Assembly: GCF_900116135.1 (NCBI RefSeq)
Contig: NZ_FOZX01000015.1
Span: forward strand, 1-64,000
DNA from: Saccharopolyspora flava
GTDB taxonomy: Bacteria; Actinomycetota; Actinomycetes; Mycobacteriales; Pseudonocardiaceae
DNA length: 64,000 nucleotides
Direction: 5' to 3'
Made by a program: the position numbers and the translations under genes. Shown one piece after another: positions 18,509 to 25,158 of this stretch (its first letter is position 1; each line of letters starts with the position of its first letter). The notes beneath the pieces were generated by a model, which was not told where the DNA came from, made no database searches, and saw nothing but the letters and a program-made list of their open reading frames with translations.

Positions 18509-19453
18509 TCAGGCGGGGACGTCCAGCGGCGGCAGGGAGTTGGCGATGTCCTCGCGGGTGGGCTCCAGCCACGGCGGCAGCTTCAGCTCGCGGCCGAGCT
18601 CCAGCAGCGGCTCGTCGATGTCGAATCCGGGCGAGTCGGTGGCGATTTCGAGCAGCACGCCGCCGGGCTCGCGGAAGTAGATCGACTTGAAGTACTGGCG
18701 GTCGCGGATCTCGGTGACCTCCAGGCCGCGCGCCACGAGCTCGTCGCGCCACTGCAGCTGGGTCTCGTCGTCGGGCGCGCGCCAGGCGACGTGGTGCACC
18801 GTGCCGCCCGCGACGTAGCCTTCCGGGGCCTTCGGATCCACGCGCACGTCCACCAGCGCACCGGGACCGCCCTCGCCCGCGGCGAAGCGCAGCCGGTCGC
18901 CGTCCTGGTGCCGGAACTCCAGGCCCAGGCCGTCGACGAGCAGGTCGGAGGTCTCGGCCTCGCTCGCGACGGTCATGGTCACCGAGTGCAGGCCGCGGAT
19001 GGCGTGCTCGGCCGGCACCGACGGGGTGTCCCACGGGTCGCGCGGGTCGCCCTGCGGGTGGGCGACCAGGGAGATCTCCAGGCCGTCGGGGTCGCGGAAG
19101 CCGAGGACGTCCTCCTCGTCGCGGTTGGTGACCCGGGTGGTCTCCACACCGGCGTCGGCGAGGTGCTGCTTCCACCAGCCGATGGACTCGGCCGGCACGG
19201 AGAACGCGGTCGTGGTGGCCTGCCCGGAGCCGATCCGGCCGTCCTCGATCGACTGCCACGGGAAGAAGGTCATGAGCGACCCCGGCTGCCCGGAGGTGTC
19301 GCCGTAGTAGAGGTGGTAGACGCCCGGCGAGTCGAAGTTGACGGTCGTCTTGACCAGCCGCAGCCCCAGGGTGCGCAGGTAGAAGTCCGCGTTGCGCTGG
19401 GGGTTCTCACCGATCGCTGTGACGTGGTGCAGCCCGCTGGTCTTGATCCCCAT
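18509..19453 (-). CDS. ring-cleaving dioxygenase of the VOC superfamily (PcpA/MhqO-like)
   Basis: A 314-residue protein with two vicinal-oxygen-chelate modules, as in hydroquinone-cleaving dioxygenases (PcpA, LinE, MhqO). Likely metal ligands are a histidine in GLHHVTAIGEN, a histidine in GGTVHHVAWRAP and the glutamate in GGVLLEIATDSPGFD, in the positions known for PcpA (H11, H227, E276). The C-terminal LPPWLEPTREDIANSLPPL is also a family trait. It would open hydroquinone-type rings using Fe(II), or act in quinone stress. A divergent MarR gene and a palindrome between the two suggest regulation like Bacillus MhqR-mhqO. Confidence 0.9.
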   Translation of the reverse strand: MGIKTSGLHHVTAIGENPQRNADFYLRTLGLRLVKTTVNFDSPGVYHLYYGDTSGQPGSLMTFFPWQSIEDGRIGSGQATTTAFSVPAESIGWWKQHLADAGVETTRVTNRDEEDVLGFRDPDGLEISLVAHPQGDPRDPWDTPSVPAEHAIRGLHSVTMTVASEAETSDLLVDGLGLEFRHQDGDRLRFAAGEGGPGALVDVRVDPKAPEGYVAGGTVHHVAWRAPDDETQLQWRDELVARGLEVTEIRDRQYFKSIYFREPGGVLLEIATDSPGFDIDEPLLELGRELKLPPWLEPTREDIANSLPPLDVPA

Positions 19454-19506
19454 CTCGCCCTCCTACTGCCTCCGACTGCGTTCGGAGAAAACGCTAACAG
19501 GCATAT

Positions 19507-19522
19507 ATCTTTCGCTCAAGAT
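19507..19522. promoter_or_regulatory. inverted repeat in dioxygenase/MarR divergent promoter
   Basis: ATCTT (19507-19511) and AAGAT (19518-19522) surround TCGCTC, in an AT-rich patch where both promoters must lie. A plausible binding site for the adjacent MarR protein. Confidence 0.5.
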
Positions 19523-19582
19523 GATTGCGTGTAAGATTGTACGTGGAGCCACCACAGCGGTGGCGGAGACGGGAGAGTTCCG

Positions 19583-20071
19583 ATGAGCGCGAAGAAGGGG
19601 ATCCACGACGTGGCCGCCGAGGTCGACCTGCCCAGCGATGACGAGACCGTCACCTGGTGGGGTCTGGTGATCGAGGGCTACCACGCCACGCACGGACGAC
19701 TGATGAACGAGATCAGCGAGCGCGTCGACCTCGCGCCCGGCTCCTTCGACATCCTCATCCGCCTGCTGCGCTCCCCCGACTACCGCCTGCCGATGACCAA
19801 GCTGGCCATGGAGGCGGCGCTGAGCAGCGGCGGGTTCACCAAGGTCGCCGACCGGCTGGCCAAGGCCGACCTCATCCGGCGCGAGCCCTCCGCCGAGGAC
19901 CGGCGCGTCGTCTACGCCGTCCTCACCGACCACGGCCTGGAGGTCGCCGAGGAGGCCCGCAAGGTCTGCGCCGAGATCCTGCGCAACCGCATCCTCGCCC
20001 CGCTCGGCGAACAGCAGTCCCTCAGCCTCGCCGAAGCAATGCGCACCCTACGCACAGCCAACGCCGCTTGA
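19583..20071 (+). CDS. MarR-family regulator (divergent from ring-cleaving dioxygenase)
   Basis: A 162-residue winged-helix protein. Core segments are LAPGSFDILIRLLRSPDYRL, the recognition region MTKLAMEAALSSGGFTKVADRLAKADLIRR and the wing EPSAEDRRVVYAVLTDHG. GGGAGAG lies 7 bases before the ATG. Divergent pairing with the dioxygenase predicts repression that is relieved by quinones or aromatic substrates. Downstream there is a long inverted repeat before the convergent siderophore-interacting protein gene. Confidence 0.87.
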   Translation: MSAKKGIHDVAAEVDLPSDDETVTWWGLVIEGYHATHGRLMNEISERVDLAPGSFDILIRLLRSPDYRLPMTKLAMEAALSSGGFTKVADRLAKADLIRREPSAEDRRVVYAVLTDHGLEVAEEARKVCAEILRNRILAPLGEQQSLSLAEAMRTLRTANAA

Positions 20072-20123
20072 TCTCTTCTCGGTTTTCGGTGGTCGCCGTG
20101 CTTGACGATGCCAGTAGCGGAAC

Positions 20124-20208
20124 CTGAGCGCCTTCGTGGTCTCCGTGCGCCGCTCCTTGAGTATTCGAATACGCGGCGTCACGGCGTACTCGCCACGAAG
20201 GCGCTCAG
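20124..20208. repeat. 85-nt long inverted repeat
   Basis: Perfect 16-base arms CTGAGCGCCTTCGTGG (20124-20139) and CCACGAAGGCGCTCAG (20193-20208) enclose further symmetric parts, including CGCCGC/GCGGCG and the 12-base palindrome GTATTCGAATAC (20161-20172). It lies between convergent genes and could be a terminator or a mobile miniature element. Confidence 0.65.
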
Positions 20209-20289
20209 AACCCGCGGCGGTGCCGGTTGCTCAGGTGGTGAGAGAGAAACCGGCTTCGCCGGTTGCCTGACGGGCTTTGGGGTTTCGCT

Positions 20290-21090
20290 TCAGCTCTGGG
20301 CTTCTGCCTTGGCGAACTCGGCCTTCCACTCGCGGAAGGACTCCTCGGTGCGGCCGTGGCGCCAGTAGCCGGAGATCGAGGCGTTCTCTCGGGCCACGCC
20401 GCGTTCGCGGAACAGGTACGGGCGGATGCGGCGCATGACCTCCTGGGCCTCGCCGTGCACGAAGGCGTGCACCCGGCCCGGCAGCCACTCCAGCTCGCGG
20501 ACGGCCTTCTCCAGCGCGCCCTCCTCGCCGACGTCGCAGCGGTAGATGAAGGTGGCCTCGCCCGCGGCCGGCAGCGGCAGTTCGGGAGCCTCGCTCGGGG
20601 ACTCGACGAGCATCACCACCCGCACCACCGCGTCGGCGGGCATGGCGCGCAGCGCCGCGGAGATCGCCGGCAGCGCCGATTCGTCCCCGGCCAGCAGGTG
20701 CCAGTCGGCCTCCGGGTCCGGGCTGTAGGCGCCGCCGGGCCCGTTGAGGATCAGCCGGTCGCCCGGCTCGGCCTTCGCCGCCCACGGACCGGCCACACCC
20801 AGGTCGCCGTGCATCACGAAGTCGATGGCCATCGTCCCGGCCTCGACGTCGGGGAACAGCGCGGTGAACGTGCGGACCGTGGGCATGTCCTCGGCCGGGA
20901 AGGTGCCGCGCATCGCCTTGATGTCCAGCGGCTCCGGGTAGGTCACGCCTTCCTTGAGGAACACCAGCTTGACGTAGCGGTCAGTGTGCACACTCTCGGC
21001 GAACGCCGAGAGGTCGTCGCTGCGGAACCACAGCCGCCGCACTCGCGGAGTCACCATCTCCGCACCGGTCACGGTCAGGTAAGTCGCCAT
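20290..21090 (-). CDS. siderophore-interacting flavoprotein (SIP / ferric-siderophore reductase)
   Basis: A 266-residue FAD- and NAD(P)H-binding reductase that releases iron from imported ferric siderophores in the cytoplasm. FAD-binding segment: TDRYVKLVFLKEGVTYPEP and PTVRTFTALFPDVEAGTMAIDFVMHGDLGVAGPWA; NAD-binding part: LLAGDESALPAISAALRAMP; C-terminus: GEAQEVMRRIRPYLFRERGV and YWRHGRTEESFREW, all diagnostic of the SIP family. ATG 21090 follows GAGGAG by 5 bases. The iron box 24 bases upstream predicts repression by IdeR/DmdR under iron sufficiency. Confidence 0.93.
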   Translation of the reverse strand: MATYLTVTGAEMVTPRVRRLWFRSDDLSAFAESVHTDRYVKLVFLKEGVTYPEPLDIKAMRGTFPAEDMPTVRTFTALFPDVEAGTMAIDFVMHGDLGVAGPWAAKAEPGDRLILNGPGGAYSPDPEADWHLLAGDESALPAISAALRAMPADAVVRVVMLVESPSEAPELPLPAAGEATFIYRCDVGEEGALEKAVRELEWLPGRVHAFVHGEAQEVMRRIRPYLFRERGVARENASISGYWRHGRTEESFREWKAEFAKAEAQS

Positions 21091-21113
21091 CGAACTCCTC
21101 ATTCACAAAATAC

Positions 21114-21132
21114 TTAGGTCAGCCTAACTTAT
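21114..21132. promoter_or_regulatory. iron box upstream of SIP gene
   Basis: TTAGGTCAGCCTAACTTAT matches 16 of 19 positions of the iron-box consensus and lies 24 bases before the SIP start codon, where it would overlap the promoter. Confidence 0.75.
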
Positions 21133-21313
21133 CCCCGCAAGCCACCCCACCGCCAATCGGACATGCCGGTCACACGCCCTCGACCGGCGAACCCTCAGCT
21201 CACCGGTTCGGGTGAGGGGGTCTTGGGGTACCCGGATGATCAGGCACTCCCTGGTGAGGCCGACTTACCGTTCTCTGGAACCCGACCGATGCGACGCGGG
21301 AAGGACCTCAGGG

Positions 21314-22348
21314 ATGCGCGCGACACTGATGTACGGAGCCGGGGACGTGCGTGTGGAGGACGTGCCCGACCCGGTGCTGCAGCAGCCCACCGACGCGCTG
21401 GTGCGGGTGCTGCGGGCCTGCGTGTGCGGCAGCGACCTGCACCCGTACCACAACAAACCGGCCTCCGAGCAGGGCTCGCCGATGGGCCACGAGTTCCTCG
21501 GCGTGGTCGAGGAACTCGGCTCCGAGGTGAGCGGCCTGAACAAGGGCGACGTGGTGATCGCGCCGTTCGTGTGGGCCGACAACACCTGCGACTTCTGCCG
21601 CGAGGGACTGCAGACCTCCTGCCGCAACGGCGGTGGCTGGGGCTCGCCCGGCGTCGGCGGCGGCCAGGCCGAGGCGGTCCGGGTGCCGCAAGCGCAGGGC
21701 ACGCTGGTCAAGGCGCAGGTCGGCGAGGACTCGCCGCTGCTGCCGTCGCTGCTCACGCTCTCGGACGTCTTCCCCACCGGCTACCACTGCGCGACCACCG
21801 CCGGGGTCGGCGACGGCAAGACGGTCACCGTCATCGGCGACGGCGCGGTCGGGCTGTGCGCGGTGCTGTCGGCCCGGCTGCTGGGCGCCGAGCGGATCAT
21901 CCTCATGGGCCGCCACAAGGACCGCACCGATCTCGGCGTCGAGTTCGGCGCCACCGACGTGGTGCCCGAGCGCGGCGAGGACGGCATCGCCCACGTCCTG
22001 GACCTCACCGGCGGCGACGGCACGCACGCCGTGCTGGAGGCCGTCGGCTACCTCAACGCCTACGACACCGCCCTGGGCGTGGTCCGGCCCGGCGGCTCGA
22101 TCAGCCGCGTCGGCGTGCCGCAGTACACCGAGGCCAACATCGGCCGCGACCCGTTCATGAAGAACGTGACCCTCACCGGCGGAGTCGCCCCCGCCCGCGC
22201 CTACATCGAACGCCTCCTGCCCGCGGTCCTGGAGGGCCGAGTCGAACCCGGCCGCGTCTTCGACACCACGGTCGACATCGAAGGCGTCCCCGACGGCTAC
22301 CGAGCCATGGACGAACGCCGCTCCCTCAAAGTCCTCGTCAACCCGTAA
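21314..22348 (+). CDS. zinc-dependent alcohol dehydrogenase (MDR family)
   Basis: A 344-residue medium-chain dehydrogenase. Catalytic zinc ligands are in CVCGSDLHPYHNKP and GHEFLG; the structural-zinc cysteines appear in NTCDFCREGLQTSC, a reduced set. The Rossmann motif is VTVIGDGAVGLCAV. The family resembles threonine/glutathione-independent formaldehyde dehydrogenase-like ADHs with unknown alcohol. ATG 21314 starts the canonical MRATLMYGAGDVRVEDVP; in-frame sequence back to 21212 lacks conserved features. It is followed by a strong hairpin. Confidence 0.88.
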   Translation: MRATLMYGAGDVRVEDVPDPVLQQPTDALVRVLRACVCGSDLHPYHNKPASEQGSPMGHEFLGVVEELGSEVSGLNKGDVVIAPFVWADNTCDFCREGLQTSCRNGGGWGSPGVGGGQAEAVRVPQAQGTLVKAQVGEDSPLLPSLLTLSDVFPTGYHCATTAGVGDGKTVTVIGDGAVGLCAVLSARLLGAERIILMGRHKDRTDLGVEFGATDVVPERGEDGIAHVLDLTGGDGTHAVLEAVGYLNAYDTALGVVRPGGSISRVGVPQYTEANIGRDPFMKNVTLTGGVAPARAYIERLLPAVLEGRVEPGRVFDTTVDIEGVPDGYRAMDERRSLKVLVNP

Positions 22349-22384
22349 CTCCTCACGCGGGAGACCTCCGCGGACCTCCCGTCG

Positions 22385-22447
22385 AAAACCCCGGTTTTCG
22401 TCGCGTGAAAACCGGGGTTTTTGACGCGGTGAAAACCGGGGTTTTTG
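22385..22447. terminator. hairpin with tandem repeat after ADH gene
   Basis: AAAACCCCGGTTTTC (22385-22399) pairs perfectly with GAAAACCGGGGTTTT (22407-22421) and is followed by T. The right arm is repeated 24 bases on (GAAAACCGGGGTTTTTG, 22431-22447), so either copy can pair with the left arm. Confidence 0.7.
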
Positions 22448-22475
22448 GTGTCTCGGGTGGGGTGGGTGGTGGGTA

Positions 22476-22549
22476 GGGGGCAGTTTTAGTGAGAACTGTC
22501 CGGACATTTCGGGCATTGGGCCTGGGTAGTTATGGCTAAAACTGTCCCC
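22476..22549. repeat. 74-nt bipartite palindromic element, copy 2
   Basis: GGGGGCAGTTTTAG (22476-22489) is complementary, with one mismatch, to CTAAAACTGTCCCC (22536-22549). Each half also has its own smaller stem (CAGTT with AACTG on the left; AGTT with AACT on the right). Same length and end motifs as 3322-3395. It lies between convergent ADH and terpene synthase genes. Confidence 0.65.
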
Positions 22550-22643
22550 TGGTGAGGGGTGGGCCCTGGTGGACCACGAGGTCGGGCCGGAGGGGTCCTC
22601 GTGCGGCCTCCCCTGCGCCGAGGAGGCCGCACGAGGGTTCCTC

Positions 22644-23582
22644 TCACCCGGCTTCGCGGTAGCGGGCGGAGGTGTCGAGCCAGGCGGCGTGGCCGCCCGG
22701 GATGTGGCTGATCACCGTCGTGAGGTGGCCCAGCCTGGGTTGCAGGAGGCGGGGCTGGTCGGTGATCTGGACGCGGACCCGCCTGGTGGCCTCGACCAGT
22801 TCCTTCTGGCGCTGCCGGATCCGGTTCTCGACCTCGGCGACGGCGTCCTGCTCGGAGCAGCCGCGGGCGTGGCGGAGGACCGTGACGAAGTTGGTGGGTT
22901 CGTCGTTGGCGGCTTCCTTGGCCAGCGAGCGGATGTCGTTGCACCAGGCCGTGAGGTCGTTGGAGGACTCGCAGAGCTCCTTCCACGCCTCCGAGCGGGC
23001 CAGCTCGTCGGGAACCTCCGTGCCGCACGCGGATTCGATGATGTCGAACATGAACATGCCGTTGGCCTCGCGGCGCAGCACCGGATACTCCTCCGGCGTC
23101 GGCAGCGTCCCGGCCTCCCGGTGGGCGATCTGGGCCAGCGACGCGTCCCGGTGCCGGTGCAGGTGGGCGATGACGCGCTCCCGCCACCGGGCCGTCATGC
23201 CCGCCATCGTGCGCGGCCACAGGTCCGTCAGCGCCGACACCAGCGGGGAGGCCACCAGCACCGGCCGGCCCTGCATGATCGCCGTGATCGCCGCGTAGAG
23301 CTCGTGGACCTGCTCCGGGGTGCGCTCGGCGTCGTCGTCCTGCTCGTCGTCGAGGTGGAACAGCACGGTGATCCACCGGGCGTAGAGCTCGACCGTGTCG
23401 GCCGAGTCGTCCGGCATCACCAGCGCGCTGACCTCGTGGAACCCGGCGCCGCGCAGCCGCTGCTCGTCGGCGGCGGTGGTGATCAGGCCGACGCGGGCGG
23501 CCCACTGGCACAACCGGGCGCCGATGTCGTCGGCGGCCGGGTGCACCCGGCCGAGGTCGAGGAGTCCCAGATCGCGGTTCAT
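22644..23582 (-). CDS. class I terpene synthase
   Basis: A 312-residue ionisation-type terpene cyclase. The aspartate-rich metal motif is FHLDDEQDD (D78, D79, D82, D83). The NSE triad is NDIRSLAKE (N215, S219, E223), and the terminal RY pair is R307-Y308. Arginines at 170-171 fall where a pyrophosphate sensor is expected. Length is typical of bacterial mono/sesqui/diterpene synthases. The ATG overlaps the stop of the preceding gene by 4 bases (ATGA), indicating translational coupling. The product cannot be predicted from sequence. The nearby prenyl diphosphate synthase (28224-29228) may supply its substrate. Confidence 0.9.
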   Translation of the reverse strand: MNRDLGLLDLGRVHPAADDIGARLCQWAARVGLITTAADEQRLRGAGFHEVSALVMPDDSADTVELYARWITVLFHLDDEQDDDAERTPEQVHELYAAITAIMQGRPVLVASPLVSALTDLWPRTMAGMTARWRERVIAHLHRHRDASLAQIAHREAGTLPTPEEYPVLRREANGMFMFDIIESACGTEVPDELARSEAWKELCESSNDLTAWCNDIRSLAKEAANDEPTNFVTVLRHARGCSEQDAVAEVENRIRQRQKELVEATRRVRVQITDQPRLLQPRLGHLTTVISHIPGGHAAWLDTSARYREAG

Positions 23583-24601
23583 CGCACCTCCCACAGCGCG
23601 CGCATCGCGAAGACCGTGGTCAGGTAGCGCGATCCGAAGTGGACGGCGAAGCGGCCCATCCGGTAGTAGGCGGCCGCCGGCCACGACCCGTCGGAGTCCT
23701 GCGACTCCACCAGCCGGGTGCGGCGCGCGTCCTGCCCGTCGGTGACGCCGAGGTTGTCGGCGGCCAGCACGTGCAGCGCGATCTCCAGGGCGCTCTCCGG
23801 CTCGTCGAGCTCGGCCAGCGCGCGGCGGGCGGGGTCGAGCAGCGCGGTGGTCTGCTCGGGGTGGCGGGCGCAGACGCGCGAGAGGGCGTGCAGGAACGCC
23901 TTCGGCGACGGGTAGTAGCGGGTTCCCTCCAGCCAGCGGCCGGATTCGAGGTGGGCGACGAGGTAGCGGGTGGTGGCGTCGCCGACCGCGCGCTCCTCCA
24001 TCCGGTCCGGGGTTCCGGCCAGGTGCAGGGTGTAGAGGGCGTTGGCCGACACCACCGCGTCGTGCTTGCGGCCGCGGCTGAGCGTGCCCGGTTCCTCGCC
24101 GTCCTCCCAGTACACCAGGTGGACCCACGGCCACAGGTCCTCGGACTCGCCCGGCTCGTGCGAGGCCGCGGCGGTCAGCTCGTGCACGGTCGCCTGCAGG
24201 TCCGGGACCCGCAGCATCCCGAGCTCGTGCAGCGCGCCGGTGGCCATCGCCGTGCAGTCGGTGTCGGCAGGCAGCCCGCTGTCCGGCAGGAATCGGTAGC
24301 GCCGCTTCCAGCGGCAGCGCTCCACCTGCTCGAACAGCGGCGCGATCAGCTCCCGGTCCGGACGCGCGTCGGTGGAGGCGAGCAGCATCAACGACACCAT
24401 CGCCGAGAACGCCTCGTCGGCGAGGCTGAAACCCGGGTCCTCGCCCAGGATCGCGGTCAGCTTCTCGCGCGCCTCGCGGCCGGTGAAGCTCTCGCCGAAG
24501 GCGGGGTCGAACGACATCTCGACCGACGGCGCGCCGTCCGGCCCGATCTGCTTGCGGACGTGGTCCAGAGCGCGGTCAGCGGTCTGCTGGAACAGTGTCA
24601 C
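23579..24601 (-). CDS. short class II terpene cyclase-like (squalene cyclase/prenyltransferase-fold) protein
   Basis: A 340-residue alpha-helical protein with squalene-hopene cyclase-type repeats. The motif PADTDCTAMATGAL at D113-T117 resembles the class II acid motif, keeping D113 and the proton-donor D115 but with Cys-Thr instead of the usual Asp, similar to the DxDTT variant of Rv3377c. QW-like repeats occur at the C-terminus (VESQDSDGSWPAAAYYRMG). It is shorter than two-domain class II diterpene cyclases (about 500 residues), so it may hold one toroid only. The GTG at 24601 follows AGGAGC by 9 bases. Coupling to the class I synthase suggests sequential or joint action; it could alternatively be a non-catalytic partner. 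Confidence 0.7.
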   Translation of the reverse strand: MTLFQQTADRALDHVRKQIGPDGAPSVEMSFDPAFGESFTGREAREKLTAILGEDPGFSLADEAFSAMVSLMLLASTDARPDRELIAPLFEQVERCRWKRRYRFLPDSGLPADTDCTAMATGALHELGMLRVPDLQATVHELTAAASHEPGESEDLWPWVHLVYWEDGEEPGTLSRGRKHDAVVSANALYTLHLAGTPDRMEERAVGDATTRYLVAHLESGRWLEGTRYYPSPKAFLHALSRVCARHPEQTTALLDPARRALAELDEPESALEIALHVLAADNLGVTDGQDARRTRLVESQDSDGSWPAAAYYRMGRFAVHFGSRYLTTVFAMRALWEVR

Positions 24602-24641
24602 GACTGGAATGCTCCTGAAGGGTCGTGGAGACGGGGGAACC

Positions 24642-24674
24642 GGCGAAAGCCCGCTGATCGCGCGGGCTTTCGCC
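24642..24674. terminator. perfect 13-bp hairpin after the molybdenum hydroxylase operon
   Basis: GGCGAAAGCCCGC (24642-24654) and GCGGGCTTTCGCC (24662-24674) flank a 7-base loop. It separates the hydroxylase genes from the terpene synthase pair on the same strand, leaving about 40 bases for a separate promoter or read-through. Confidence 0.75.
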
Positions 24675-24687
24675 GTGCTGGGAGTGA

Positions 24688-25143
24688 TCAGGCCTGCGCG
24701 GCGCGCTTGATGGCCTCGCGGATGCGTCCGTAGGTGCCGCAGCGGCAGACGTTCTCGATCCGGTCGATGTCGGCGTCGGAGACGTCGTCGCCCTTCTCCT
24801 CGATGAGGGCGACGGCGGTCATGATCTGGCCGGGCTGGCAGAAGCCGCACTGCGGGACGTCCCGGTCGACCCAGGCCTGCTGGACCGGGTGCAGCTCGCC
24901 GTCCTCGGCCAGGCCCTCGATCGTGGTGACCTCGGCGCCGTCGGCGTCGGCGGCCTTGACCATGCAGGGCTGGATCTCCTCGTCGTCCATCAAGCAGGTG
25001 CAGGCCCTGCAGACGCCGACGCCGCAGCCGTACTTGGGGCCGGTGATGCGCAGCTCGTCGCGCAGCACCCACAGCAGGGGCATCTCCGCCGGGACGTCGA
25101 CCTCGACGTCCTTACCGTTGACGGTGATCGAATACTTGGGCAC
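24688..25143 (-). CDS. 2Fe-2S subunit of a molybdenum hydroxylase (IorA/CoxS-like)
   Basis: A 151-residue electron-transfer subunit with two [2Fe-2S] clusters. The plant-ferredoxin-type cysteines are in YGCGVGVCRACTCL plus IQPCMVK, and the second set in CGFCQPGQIMT and NVCRCGTYGRIREAI. Length is normal. It is followed in the cell by the catalytic subunit encoded 15 bases upstream in the same operon. The typical partner reaction is hydroxylation of an aldehyde or N-heterocycle with water as oxygen source. No FAD subunit gene is visible, as in isoquinoline 1-oxidoreductase-type enzymes. Confidence 0.92.
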   Translation of the reverse strand: MPKYSITVNGKDVEVDVPAEMPLLWVLRDELRITGPKYGCGVGVCRACTCLMDDEEIQPCMVKAADADGAEVTTIEGLAEDGELHPVQQAWVDRDVPQCGFCQPGQIMTAVALIEEKGDDVSDADIDRIENVCRCGTYGRIREAIKRAAQA

Positions 25144-25158
25144 GCGGGTACTCCCCTC

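Noticed and set aside
22644-23582. Assignment as geosmin or 2-methylisoborneol synthase
   Set aside because: Geosmin synthase has two domains (over 700 residues), and no C-methyltransferase gene for GPP is nearby.
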